NCBI GenBank assembly: GCA_003427395.1 | Contig: BFEA01000119.1 | Coordinates: 270,449-325,235, forward strand | Direction: 5' to 3' | DNA from: Chara braunii | Lineage: Eukaryota > Streptophyta > Charophyceae > Charales > Characeae | Length of the DNA: 54,787 nucleotides | Shown here: in pieces, positions 20,722 through 31,397 of the stretch | Numbering within the stretch: the stretch's first letter is position 1 | How the letters are laid out: every line of letters starts with the position of its first letter | The notes under the pieces: model-generated | What the model was told of the DNA's origin: nothing | What the model saw: only the letters and a program-made list of their open reading frames with translations | Databases searched by the model: none | Position numbers and translations under genes: made by a program

Positions 20722-21286
20722 CTACGCTCTCTGTTTCTTTACTTCTTCCAATTCCCTTGCCGCCTGACTCACTGCGTCCACTCTTCTTTTCCTTTCCCTC
20801 ATCAGCCGCAGCTTCCACTCCATTCTCTTCTCATCTTTGATTGTCTGCCGCTTGAGTGGATCTTCCTCTGCATCCCACTCTTTCATGGCCGCCTCCTGCT
20901 CTTCCCTAGGTACATACATTAGTGCCACCTCCTCTTCTCCCAGGAATAAATTGGCCACCCATTCCGTAATCTTCTTCTCCAACGGATCCTACTTCACACC
21001 ACTGGATTCCCCTTTTTGCCCGGTTCTTCTCCTCTCCAGTGGCTGCTCCTCTACCTCTTCTTCTGCCTCTACTGCTCGAAGTTTTTCTTCTTCCTCCTTT
21101 TGCAACCTTTCCATTTCCCTCGCCATCTCTTCCTCAATCTTCTTCTTCTTCGCCACCTGTTCTTCCAGCAAGGCCTTTTTTATTGGCCGCCTTCTTCTCT
21201 CTTCTCTCTTTCAGGATGGCGGCGGCTTTCGCCTCTTGTTTTGCTGTGTAAGGGGAGGTGCTCGTTCCCGTATGCGTGTCAACCAT
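20722..21286 (-). pseudogene. gag: Gag N-terminal coiled coil (element B)
   Basis: The likely start ATG is at 21286 (MVDTHTGTSTSPYTAKQE), conserved in D. It leads into a Lys/Glu heptad-rich coiled coil (KKKKIEEEMAREMERLQKEEEEK), then KITEWVANLFLGEEE and KRMEWKLRLMRERKRR. A frame change near 21175 and a stop near 20988 break it. This Glu/Lys-rich N-terminal extension is shared by B, C and D and is not a usual gypsy gag feature. Confidence 0.8.
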
Positions 21287-22161
21287 GGTGATAGACGGGT
21301 ATTAGACGCACAACCAAGTGACGGTTCCACTCCTCACCACTTAGACTCTCCCCCTAACTGACTCGATCTAATGACCACAGGATTCGTATAGAACCCTGCC
21401 AACTATGGTCTCTAGCCTGGACTCTAAACTACAGCCGTCACTACAGAACCTATTGCTGATCAGGAGGCATTTAAGGAGATCACCCGTAATTCCTCAGGAA
21501 TTCTTTAATGTCGCAGACAGGACGCCACGATCAGCAGGTTCTATCAAGACTTAGACGGCCCGTTGTGCAGCCCACAGCTCGGATTTTGGGTCTACCGTGC
21601 CACACCGAGCAGCCCACCGGTCAGTACCGGTCCTTGGGAGGGTTCGTGTCCTCCGGGACAGACGAGTCGTCAGACACAGCCTTTAGCCCTACTCAGCCCG
21701 TGTGGGTTTGGTCAATGAGGCCCTATCCTTCATACATAGAGTCCTATCACCTGGACAGAAGAGACTCAATGCAGAAAGAAGAGACAAACAGACTCAGACT
21801 CAGCAAGTACCATAGGTACACATCCATAGGGCGAGGGGATAGGCTAAGGGCTTGATGAGATCATACCAACTCCAGCTTGGTCAAAATCGTAGTCAACAGC
21901 TCCAGCCAACGCCTTGGTCAACACTTGGTCAACTCTTAAGTCGGCTATGGCTGCCGGCACTTTCTTCCTCGCCAACGTCCCTTTTCTTCACCTTCTTCAC
22001 CTTTCTTCCTTTTTTTTTTTTTTTTTTTTTTTTTCACCCTCGGCTTTGTCTGTCTTCAACTTCGTTCCCTCCTTCATTCTTCCCCGGCTATGTCTCCTCC
22101 TTCCTCCTTCGTCACTCCGTCCTCGAGCTCTGCGGCTATGGCCGCCAGTTCCTCTATATTG

Positions 22162-22230
<69 letters not shown>

Positions 22231-22231
22231 N

Positions 22232-22299
<68 letters not shown>

Positions 22300-22478
22300 A
22301 TGGCGATGTCTTCCACGCAGGTGCGTAGCAAACCAATCTCTCTTTATGGCGATGTCTTCCACGCAGGTGCGTAGCAAACCAATCTTGCATTGCTCAGCTC
22401 TTCTTCAACGGTGCTCTTCAGCTATCGCGCGTCTCTCTCCTGCTGCAACGACGATGGCGCATGGGATAGCGGGTACCG
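21287..22478 (-). other. 5' leader of element B with long CT/GA tract and duplicated segment
   Basis: Untranslated region between PBS and gag. Includes a (CT)n tract at 22168-22296 (one N at 22231), a T-run at 22011-22034, and a 45-bp duplication (about 22292-22338 and 22339-22383) containing TTTATGGCGATGTCTTCCACGCAGG. No gene supported. Confidence 0.8.
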
Positions 22479-22490
22479 GCTCTGATACCA
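22479..22490 (-). other. Primer-binding site of element B (initiator Met tRNA)
   Basis: On the minus strand TGGTATCAGAGC, the classical plant iMet PBS, one base from the 5' LTR end at 22492. Confidence 0.92.
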
Positions 22491-22491
22491 G

Positions 22492-23481
22492 TGCAATCAG
22501 ACTCACTTTCTGCCACACATCGAATTCACACAAACAGATTGCAAGCCACACTGGCACTCAGCGCCCACTCGAAACTCAGAGATATGGAAGCTGGAAACAC
22601 GCTTCAAACAGGCTATGGCGCTTCAGTGCCTGTACAACTCTCTTCCCGTCACTGTGCTCAGCTCGGCTACTCACACACACTCAACTTAGGATCACCCTGG
22701 ATATCCCACACGCGGCACACTGTATCACCCACGCACACACCCACTACACTCTTCTCCCAGCTATGGCGGCTATGGCCACTACTACTCCTACCGCTATGGC
22801 TAAGCTCTCCTCCGGTCCCCTTCGTCTTCGGGCATACTGCAGACCACCTCGCACAAGTCGCTGTGGCAGCGCTTCCCCATGGCTTCTGCAGGAATGAATG
22901 AATGACTGGGCGCTGCCTCTTGATTTATACTTCTGTAACTCGTTGGTATGCCCCTCTCCACCAGGCCTATGGTGCACACAGTCCCTCATGGTACTTGCTT
23001 GACTGGACTGGGACTGACTGGACCAGTACCGCTGACTGCATGGGTTTGCATTGCCAACTCAATGCAGTCGCACTGCCGACGTAATGCAGCTGGGCTCACC
23101 ACTTGCCCGCTTGCCTCTGACTAAAACATGAGGGAGCTTCTAAAGGCCACTTCCGGACCTTCCGGAAGTCTGTGGACTTGGCCTTTCGAGTACTGTAGCA
23201 GCTACGACCTTGGCCTTTCAGGACTGTAGCAGCTACGACCTTGACCTTTCAGGATTCCTACAGCTACGACCTCTACAGGGCTGTGACTCCTACTCGACAG
23301 ACCCACAGATCGAACCCCTACCACTACACAGACCTACGACAGACAACAACACCTATCAAAGCACAGGTCACGGGTTCAAACACTCGGGGTCGACACAGAT
23401 ACTGTACACAGGTAAAGTGAGAACTAGGGATCGAGCCCTGGGACCTGCATCCGCTACTGCTAACAGGTGAATACCGTTTCA
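22492..23481 (-). repeat. 5' LTR of element B (990 bp)
   Basis: Direct copy of 13481-14491. The TATA box (ATTTATA on +) is at 22923-22929. On the minus strand it starts TGAAACGGTATTCACC and ends TGATTGCA next to the PBS. Flanked on its outer side by AGAT (23482-23485), the target duplication. Confidence 0.95.
22923..22929 (-). promoter_or_regulatory. TATA box of element B 5' LTR
   Basis: TATAAAT on the minus strand, followed by CAAGAGGCAGCGCCCA and an ATTCATTCATTCCTG stretch, a block conserved in the LTRs of C and D. Likely core promoter of the element. Confidence 0.6.
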
Positions 23482-23485
23482 AGAT

Positions 23486-24460
23486 AAAGAATTGGATGGA
23501 GAAATGGGGGAAGTCAAAAATTGCTGAGATCAGAGTCATCAGACTTGTATTGTGACACTGCAGCAACCTTACAATCCACAGACACAAAAACCTTTATTCG
23601 TGGTCCATCGAGGGGAAAAAAAAGGAAAAAAAAAAAAAAGGGAGAGATGGCGAAGAGGGGTTTGGTGGAACCGTGGGCAAGGGTCAGAGACATCAATGCC
23701 CGCACCTCTCCTTCTCCTGTCCATTGGGCAGATACGCAAACATCCCTAACATATGCTCTCACACTTGCACATATTAATCACTTGATCACACAAAGAGATA
23801 GCATAGTATAATATTAAAAAAAAAGAGAGAGAAAAAAGAGAAAACAAGGAAAAAAAGGGATGGCATGGTATGATACAGACAGAAGCAGAAACTGAGGAGA
23901 AAAGTTCGAAACGACTTTGCAAAGTGAATAATGGCAAAAGTAATTTTGAATTTGGAACTGTAAAAATCAAAATCAGATTTTGAAGTGGCATTGCCATACA
24001 GGAATTAGCAAAACCTAGGATTCTTAAAGAACACGCAGCAGACATGGAGGAGTTACTCAGATGCAGTGAAATCACTTACCTGCTAAAAGATGCTGTCAAG
24101 CTGTCAGGCTTGTAATCTGTACCCAATGTTACTGGGTTTCACAGTAGCAGGCAACTGTCCGAAGAGTCAGAAGCGAACTTGAATTCACTTCAGGCGCACT
24201 CACAGAGGCACTTCCTAGGTGCATATGCTGAACTCTCCTTAGCTGCATTCCACTGCAATTATTCCAAGGCCAGATTCACTCAACGAAGTTCTACTGTCAG
24301 TATGCCTTTACACTGTTTACAGACTTGACAGCAAGCAAAAAGTGTTATCCCTACCATGCTCTTCTTTGCCTATTTTTCTCCTCTACACCGTGTTTCTTCC
24401 TTCCCTATTTTAGAATTCTACCCCTCCAGACTCAGCATTCTCCTTAGCCTCATCAATGGG
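23486..24460. other. Unassigned AT-rich stretch
   Basis: A-rich runs (23616-23640, 23812-23850) and no ORF with recognisable domains. Short ORFs near 23521-23811 are low-complexity Lys-rich shadows. I see no gene, LTR end or RNA here. Confidence 0.4.
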
Positions 24461-24474
24461 ACTCTAAGACTCTA

Positions 24475-24567
24475 ACTACAGGCCCAGCTCAGATGGTACA
24501 GCAATTAACTGTTGAAATACAGACCCAAGTTCGACTCCAGAGACAATCAGATGATGAACAAAAGGAA
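24475..24567 (+). mobile_element. Short tRNA-derived SINE-like insertion with 14-bp duplications
   Basis: An A-box-like AGCTCAGATGGTACAGC (24486-24502) and a B-box-like AGTTCGACTCC (24528-24538) are spaced as in a tRNA gene, with a tRNA-Phe-like CTGTTGAAATACAG anticodon region between them. The 93-bp unit ends in an A-rich GATGATGAACAAAAGGAA and is bracketed by perfect direct repeats ACTCTAAGACTCTA (24461-24474 and 24568-24581), the mark of LINE-type insertion. The cloverleaf is imperfect, so it is not a working tRNA. Could also be a simple tRNA retropseudogene. Confidence 0.7.
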
Positions 24568-25013
24568 ACTCTAAGACTCTATAGAGTCTTTACGGTCTAC
24601 TCCAACACCTACGTTGTGTAACTGAATGTGAAATTGTGTAGGTCAGCACAACCCTCTCCTTTTTCTTTCTCTTCTAGTCTACCTTGTCTGTCCTCTAGAC
24701 TCTCAACATTACAATGGCAGTCGGGACTGTCATTGATTGTTGATGCTCCACTCAAACACCAATGATGTTGGGTGTCTAAATGGGAAATAATGTAGAAGCA
24801 AACATCAATTATTACCTCCCATGCTATTTCACTAACAATTCAACATCATAACGAATCTCAGCACGCACATGAAAAATAACACCCAGCAGAACAGCACAAA
24901 CACTTCTCATAGGCTCATACCTATGCTTTAAAGCTTTGCGTGTTCAAGAATACCACAGATCATGCCTTCTGCAAAAGGTTGATCCACTTTCCATAAGGCT
25001 CCACACACAAACC

Positions 25014-25017
<4 letters not shown>

Positions 25018-25084
<67 letters not shown>

Positions 25085-25165
25085 ACACACCTCACTCTCG
25101 CACACACACAATCACACACTCTCTCTCCCACACACACACATACTGCACTCTCTCTCACACAAACA
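25018..25165. repeat. Compound (CT)n (CA)n microsatellite
   Basis: CT repeats at 25018-25043 pass into CA repeats to about 25090, then mixed CTCT/CACA to 25165. Explains the Ser-Leu and His-Thr ORFs here. Confidence 0.95.
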
Positions 25166-25744
25166 ATCACAAACGTGAGAGCATGTATGCGTGCACACCC
25201 ACATGCACACGCACGTGAACATGGGCATGTGCCAAGCCAGTGCCTGCATGTGTGTTGTATAACTTTTTCCAGACACTGGGGATTACAATGGTGTATTCTC
25301 CCTGCCTGACGAATACAACCACTAACAAACCCTAAAAAAAGAGAGACCGATGGTGTGTGCTGTACGAACAAGTCACAGTAGTCAACGGTTGAAGGACCAG
25401 GACCGACGCGGGGACTTCAAAGCAGCCCAGATCACCTGCGGAAACTGGTGCACAAAGAGACACACATGAACAGCAATGTTTAACACACAAGCAATGAAAC
25501 CAAAGAAAAGGCGGTTCTGCATCTTAACAATGGAACATCTCAAAGTACCCTTCATGGTTCTCTTTTACTCGAAATGCCAACCAGCAGTGCTCAGCAATTT
25601 TTGAGTCACAAATAGCAAAGAAATAAACTGACAAAATAGCATGAAGAATATCACACAATCAACGAAGAAAGCCAAATCATGACAGCCCGAATCGACAAGT
25701 TGCAATTGCAAAAAAATGACCAGTGTCATAATGAAAAGAAATGC

Positions 25745-25810
25745 GAGGACATCCGTTAAAATTGGAACAATTCAGAGAGGATTAGCATGGCCCCCGTGTA
25801 AGGGTGACAC
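25745..25810 (+). pseudogene. U6 snRNA retropseudogene (truncated)
   Basis: The segment from GAGGACATCC through TTAAAATTGGAAC, AGATTAGCATGGCCCC-like and AAGG-TGACAC follows the conserved core of U6 spliceosomal RNA, including the near-invariant ACAGAGA region in altered form (TTCAGAGAGG) and AGCATGGCCCC. The 5' stem-loop before GGACATCC and the 3' tail after GACAC are missing, and an A-run (25814-25822) follows, which fits a reverse-transcribed U6 copy. Not expected to be expressed. Confidence 0.85.
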
Positions 25811-25955
25811 AGGAAAAAAAAAGAAGGAAACCCAGCGGCCTGCAATAACTCAGCTCAAATTTGCACCAGCCCTGGGCTGAGGGTCATCACTTTTGGTCAA
25901 AGGCCCGAAACGGGGGTCAAAGGTCATGCCCAAGTCGTGGAAATGCCTGAACGGA

Positions 25956-26060
25956 AGTCTGATGTTGTGGGGTACCCAAGACAAGGTCAAAACTGGCCTT
26001 CTGAGGCCCTACGTGAGGTAGTTAACTTGGGGAAAGTCGACAGTCAACCCCAGCTCGGGA
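25956..26060 (+). repeat. Proposed left part of an older LTR interrupted by C and D
   Basis: Starts TGATGTTGTGGGGTACCC. The same type of phrase, TGATGTTGTCTGGGTACC, occurs at 7083. It ends at the insertion point of C; the continuation is 33963-34018 and then 42906-43529, where a PBS follows. Interpretation rests on these joins and is tentative. Confidence 0.35.
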
Positions 26061-26064
26061 ATTC

Positions 26065-26953
26065 TGAAACGGTATTCACCAGTTCGCAGTAGCTGATGCA
26101 GATCCCAGGGCTCGATCCCTAGTTCCCCACCTTACCTGTGTACAGTACCTGTGTCAACCCGTAGATTTGAACCTGTGACCTGTAGGACCACCAGTGGTAG
26201 GTAGGGTCTCGGAGGTTACATGGTATACGGGATTCGAACTGTAGATCTGTCGGGTAGGAGTCTAGACAGTCCAGAGGTCGTATAGCTGTAGACTGTCCGA
26301 AGGGTCAAAGTCGTAGCTGCTACTACCTGAAAGGGCAGAGTCGTAGCTGCTACAGTACTGAAAGGCCAAGCAGATAGTTCTAGAAGTGGCCTTTCGGAGT
26401 CAGCCCCAGTTTAGGTAGAGGCCAGTGGGCAAATGGTGGAAGTCCACCGCGCAGAGTCAGCAGTCCCAGTCCAGTCAGTCCGGTCCAGTCAAGCAAGTAC
26501 CGTCTGGGATTGTGTGCACCGGGGGGGCAGGGAAACAGGGCAGACCAACGAGGCACAGAAGTATAAATCAAGAGGCTGCGCCCAGCCATTCATTCATTCC
26601 TGTGGAAGCCATGCGGAAGCGCTGCCTCAGCATCTTGTGCGAGGAGGTCTGCAGTGTGCCCAAAGTCGAAGTGGGCAGAGAAGCGTAGTATAGCGATAGG
26701 GTAGTGGCAGCTAGCGCTGCCATAGCTGTAGTGGTGTGTGTGTGTATTGTGTGAGTGTGCAGGGTGTCGTGTGTGGGATATCCAGGGTGATCCAGTGTGT
26801 GAACAGTGGATGTTGGGCGCTCAGTCGCCATAGCCAGTGGAAGTGAACTTACCTGGAAGCCATATCTCTGTGTACGGTGTGGGCGCATGTCGCCAGTTTG
26901 TTGTGCTGCTGTTCACGTGCATGAAAAGTGTGAAAGAGTCAAGTCTGATTGCA
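26065..26953 (+). repeat. 5' LTR of element C (889 bp)
   Basis: Starts TGAAACGGTATTCACC and ends TCTGATTGCA before the PBS. TATAAAT at 26562-26568. Near its start lies GGGCTCGATCCC (26108-26119), resembling a tRNA B box. Confidence 0.95.
26562..26568 (+). promoter_or_regulatory. TATA box of element C 5' LTR
   Basis: TATAAAT followed by CAAGAGGCTGCGCCCA and CATTCATTCATTCCTG, conserved in position with the LTRs of B and D. Equivalent box in the 3' LTR at 33567-33573. Confidence 0.6.
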
Positions 26954-26954
26954 T

Positions 26955-26966
26955 TGGTATCGGAGC
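26955..26966 (+). other. Primer-binding site of element C
   Basis: TGGTATCGGAGC, one base after the 5' LTR. Differs from the usual iMet PBS by one base (CGG for CAG). Confidence 0.88.
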
Positions 26967-27113
26967 TGGTACCCACTGTCCCACGCGCGAAGTCGTGTGC
27001 AGGGTTGAGGCGCCATAGCAGAGGTGGCCGCGGAAGGTCACAGTCCGCCATAGCGGACCTCAGGAGGAAGAAGCCGCCGCGCACCTGCAAGGAGACCACG
27101 AAGGAGAAGACTA

Positions 27114-27191
<78 letters not shown>

Positions 27192-27371
27192 NNNNNNNNN
27201 NNNNNNNNNNNNNNNNNNNNNNNNNNNNNNNNNNNNNNNNNNNNNNNNNNNNNNNNNNNNNNNNNNNNNNNNNNNNNNNNNNNNNNNNNNNNNNNNNNNN
27301 NNNNNNNNGAGTGAGTGATACAAGATTGGGTGACTACCTGCTGCGCTGAAGATACCGCTACGGCACGCGTG

Positions 27372-27429
<58 letters not shown>

Positions 27430-27612
27430 GCAATACAAGATTGGCTGTTACGTACCTGTGAAGTTGCTGTGCAGACCCACGAAGGAGGAAGAAAGCGGCC
27501 ATAGCCGCGGAGCTGTAGTACGGAGTGACGAAGGAGGCCCACGCTCACGTGCAGAGTAGGAACCCGGGGTGGCACTTCCACTACACCTTATACCAAGGAA
27601 GAGGAGGAGAAG
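26967..27612 (+). other. 5' leader of element C with GA tracts, gap and duplicated segments
   Basis: GA tracts at 27114-27191 (then a 117-bp gap to 27308) and 27388-27426, the second preceded by a (GC)n run. Two related ~45-bp segments containing GATACAAGATTGG / AATACAAGATTGG lie at 27309-27360 and 27425-27470, each following a GA tract. The B leader has the same kind of repeated ATTGGTTTGCTACGCACCTG segment. No gene supported. Confidence 0.8.
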
Positions 27613-29499
27613 ATGGCCGCCATTCTGAGGGAAAGGAAAGAGAAAAAAGAGGCCAAGAAAAAGGCTCTACAGGAGGAGCAGGCGGCAAAGTTGAAAAAGA
27701 TAGAGGAGGAGATGGCCAAAGAGAAACAGAGGTTGAAGAAAGAAGAAGAAGCGAAATTGAAGGAGGTGGAAGAAGAAGAGGAGGAAGATGATCAGCCACT
27801 GGAAAGGAGAAGAGAGCAGCGAGGGCAGTACAGTGGCAGCAAGAGTGAGGAGATGGAGAAGAGGATCTCAAAATGGGTCGCCAACTTATCCTTGGGGGAA
27901 GAAGAAGAGGTAGCCATGTACATCCCCAAGGATGAGCAAGAAGCCGCTATGAAGGAGTGGGAAGCAGAAGAAGATGTTCTGAAGCGGCAGGCGATGGAGG
28001 ATGAAAAGAGGATGGAGTGGAAACTTAGAATGATGAGGGAGAAGAAGAAGAGGGTGGACGCGGCGAGTGAAGCGGTTAAGGATCTAGAGGAGGTGCAAAA
28101 ACTGACTCTACGATTGACCCCTCAGGTAGACCTCCAACAAAAGGTAGAGATCATTGCCCAGAGTGTTGAGCGTTTGGCCCGAGTGAAGGAACAACAATAT
28201 GAGTTTAGTCGATGTCAGGATATGGCCGTGCGCTCGATGCGAATGGGATTTCGGGACTTTGCTCGCGAACTGGTAGGCGCAGTAGGAGCCGAGGTGAACC
28301 ATCGCCTCGAGAAGACTGAACGCTTCTGTGTCGGCGCCATTGAAGGCGTCAAGGCGGCAGCTCCCAAGGAGGAGGAGGCACGTCCCCGTAGGGAGCCAGT
28401 CAAAGTCAAGTTCCCTGATTCCTACAGTGGAAAAATGGAAGAAAACTTTGACAATTGGGAGGCCAACGTCAAGACCTATGTGCATCTGCAATAGGTCTCC
28501 CCAGATCAGCACGTGTTGATTGCGATTCACGCGCTTAGAGATGAAGCCGCCAGTTTGGCGAGGTCCCTCCTCCGCGCTGCCAACTGCAATGAAGATGCAG
28601 TTGCGTACTCCACATTCACCCCCCTCATTGAGTTTACGAAATTGCTGCGCGAGCGGTTCGCTGATGTTGCTCGTAGTGTTAAAGCCTCTGATAGGCTGCA
28701 AACTATCCATTCCCGTCGGTGGAAGAGCGCGAGGGCACTCAAAAGCACCATGGATGAGTTAGTGGTTGTTCCTGACCACGGGGTCACAGAGCCCCAATTG
28801 GTCAACCTCTTCTACCGGGCTATGCCCGAAACGCTTAGAGGGCACTTCTTCGCGAAGAGCCAAGACCCTGCTATCACGTATGATGCGCTTAGCAGGGAAG
28901 TGGTGGCGTTTGAAGCAAAGTCTGTGTCAGTTTCCACTTTCAGGCACAAAGACTTAGACAAGGGAAAGAAGTGGAAGGGTCGCACTATCTCAGGGCAAGT
29001 TAAGACTAAGGATAGTCTTGTCCTGACCTTAGACGAAGGTAGTGTCGACGAGATCCCCTACGAACATATTGAGTGGGGGTTAGCGGAGGAGGACAGCGGT
29101 GTGAGCCAGGGGAGAACTTACGTTGCTGTCGCGGCTGGAGGGAGGCCGCAAGGAGGAGGACGAGGCCAGGGCCAAGGGGGCCGGGCCTCAGGGAGCCGGT
29201 TTCAGGGCAATCAGGGGGTTGGCGGCAGAGGAGGAAACCGCCAAGCGGGAGGAAGGGGTCAAGGTCCCCCGCAAAACCGTCCTAGGAATAGGTCTCCCTA
29301 TAGGGTAGGTGGATGGCACTCAGGGCTACCGCAGGGTAGGCCTTGGGAAAGTTTGGGTTTGGACCAGGGCTTATGGCAACAGCGTCTGGACCGACGCCAG
29401 TGCATTTACTGCGGTGACCCGGGCCATATCATTAAATATTGTCCTAAGTATAGAGAGACCCGGACGACTGCTCAAGGGCCAAAAGGCAGCGGCCGGTAG
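27613..29499 (+). pseudogene. gag: Gag (element C), one in-frame stop
   Basis: Best preserved gag in the window. Residues 1-70: Lys/Glu coiled coil (EEQAAKLKKIEEEMAKEKQR). About 80-170: KRISKWVANLSLGEEEE and KRMEWKLRMMREKKKR. About 250-430: capsid-type part (VKFPDSYSGKMEENFDNWEA, LVNLFYRAMPETLRGHFF). About 500-600: RGG-rich linker. The CCHC knuckle CIYCGDPGHIIKYC lies near 29401-29445. A single TAG at 28492-28494 interrupts the frame. Relatives read TSTSPYT just upstream; here the usual ATG context has changed, so the start is uncertain. Would package element RNA in particles. Confidence 0.88.
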
Positions 29500-29573
29500 G
29501 GGTAGCAACTGCCCCTACCATTAGGCCATGTGGGGAACATAGCGCTAGCCGGCAAGAGACTCCCACACCACAT

Positions 29574-30095
29574 GTGCCTATGGCAGAGGTTGCAGGCCNN
29601 TGTCTAGATCGCTGTCCAGAGACTGCTTGTGTTAGAGTCTCTCTAGACACCTCCCTCACAGGCGTGGCTGAAGAATTGAAGGAGAGGATGCCCGCCTGGG
29701 CCAAGATGAAGAAGGAGAATAAACGGCAACTTGTATTTGTAGATACAGAGATTTTTAGAGGTAGAGTAGGGGCCCTAGTAGACTCAGGGGCCACCCGCAG
29801 CTATATTAGTAAGAAAGCGCTGCAAAAATTGAAGCTGGGACTTAAAGTCCAAAAACTAACAGACCCCATAGTTAGTATCCTCGCAGACAATCGTACCATG
29901 GTTGTAGAGGATTACGTAGAGGGAGTCCAGGCGTATTTCTGCCTAGAGAAGGATGGGAAAGTGGAGAAGGTCCTCCACTCCCTGACTCTCCTCGTAAAAA
30001 ACAGCCTCCCGTTTGATATCGTTCTGGGAATGGATTGGGGAGAGGCAACAGGGGCCACACTCCATTTAAAGGAGCACGAGAAGCTGCTGCCTTAG
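29574..30095 (+). pseudogene. pol: Aspartic protease (element C)
   Basis: DSGATRSYISKKALQKL active site around residue 65, VKNSLPFDIVLGMDWG near the end. Two N bases at 29599-29600 precede it. The frame ends with TAG at 30093; the protease-RT connector is shortened compared with D. Preceded by the conserved linker ELKERMPAWAKMKKE. Confidence 0.85.
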
Positions 30096-30117
30096 TGCTC
30101 CTGCGTTAGCAAGATTA

Positions 30118-31170
30118 GTGAAAAAGGAGCAACTGGAGGAACAAGTCTTTGTTGCCTACGTTAGGCCAGTTACTGAGCCTACGGAAGAGAAGCCTATAGA
30201 CCCTGCAATTGCCAAGCTGTTGGAGGAGTTCAAAGATTTAACTGAGACGCCGATAGGAGTAGTGTCGCGACCTATCCAGCATCGCATCGAAATTGAGCCT
30301 GGCAGTAGGACTCCCAAAGGAGCTGTGTATCGAATGTCCCCGCGGGAGTTAGAGGAGCTTCACAAATAGTTGGACGAGCTCCTTGAGAAGGGTTGGATTA
30401 GGCCCAGTTGGAGCACATGTCCTCTTTGTCCCCAAGAAGGAGGGAGAGCTGAGGATGTGTATAGACTACAGGGGTCTGAATGCTATTACAGTAAAGAATG
30501 TTGAGCCACTGCCTAGGATAGACGATCTCTTAGATCGAGTGCAGGGGGCAAAGTACTTCTCCAAGATAGATTTGAAGTCTGGATATCATCTGATAGAGGT
30601 GCATCCTGATGATCAGTATAAGACAGCCTTCCGGATGCGCCAGTGACATTCCAGCGCTGTATGAACGATTTGTTTTGGCCATGGTTAGATAGATTTGTTG
30701 TTGCCTACTTAGATGATATTTTAGTGTTTAGTAAGACCCTCCAAGAACATCAAGGTCATCTCAGGCAGGTCTTGGAGAAGCTGAGGGAAGCTAACTTCAA
30801 GATCAATGCAAAGAAGTGCCATTGGGCGAAGACCCAAGTCTTATATCTAGGCCACGTCTTAGACCGAGACGGTGTTAAACCAGAAGATTGTAAAACCGCA
30901 GCGATTAGAGATTGGCCCACGCCACGTACGCTGACAGAGTTGCGGTCGTTTTTGGGCTTAGCAAACTACTATAGGAAGTTCACGAGGAACTTCTCCACTA
31001 TCGTTGCGCCCCTTCGCAGATTGTTGAGGAAAGAAACCATCTGGAAGTGGGATAAGGATTGCACATCTGCTATGAAGAAGCTGAAGCAGGCACTAATAGA
31101 ATATCCAGTCCTTAAGGTGGCCGATCCGTGCCCTTTGTCGTCACTACGGATGCCAGCCAGTACGGTATAG
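30118..31170 (+). pseudogene. pol: Reverse transcriptase (element C) lacking the FGLTNAP block
   Basis: Three partial frames. 30118-30369: [10 protein letters not shown] to PRELEEL, ending in TAG. 30383-30646: [31 protein letters not shown]. 30643-31170: TFQRCMNDLF, VVAYLDDILVFSK (YLDD), LGHVLDRDG, FLGLANYYRKF. The stretch encoding RYGHYEF..MPFGLTNAP is deleted at about 30640, and a small indel scrambles [11 protein letters not shown] near 30405. Cannot be active. Confidence 0.87.
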
Positions 31171-31397
31171 GTGCGGTGTTGCAGCAAGACGATGGCAATG
31201 GTTATAGACCCGTAGAATTCATGTCCGCTAGGATCCCTTCAGAAAAGGTTGCGACATCTACCTATGAGAGGGAACTCTACGCTCTCAGGCAAGCATTAGA
31301 ACACTGGAATCATTACTTGCTTGGGAGGCACTTCAAAGTCTATTCTAACCACGAGACATTGCGATGGTTAAAGACGCAGGCCAAAGATGACACCTAA
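31128..31397 (+). pseudogene. pol: RNase H N-terminal part (element C)
   Basis: PFVVTTDASQYGIGAVLQQDDGNG, TYERELYALRQALEHW, NHETLRWLKTQAK. A one-base change near 31385 moves the rest into the next frame. Confidence 0.85.

Larger units (their letters stand above)
13481..23481 (-). mobile_element. Element B: full-length Ty3/gypsy LTR retrotransposon with nested insertion
   Basis: Bounded by two direct LTRs (13481-14491 and 22492-23481), each TG...CA on the minus strand, and flanked by a 4-bp duplication AGAT (13477-13480 and 23482-23485). Reading leftward from 23481: 5' LTR, PBS, a CT/GA-rich leader, gag, protease, RT, RNase H, integrase, chromodomain, polypurine tract, 3' LTR. A DNA element (16411-17708) splits RT from RNase H. 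Stops and frameshifts, plus an integrase Glu to Lys change, show it is dead. Close relative of C and D. Confidence 0.95.

Noticed and set aside
26845-26870. CTTACCTGG as an antisense splice donor in the LTRs
   Set aside because: The reverse complement fits a donor consensus, but a nine-base match occurs easily by chance and no acceptor or transcript evidence can be read.
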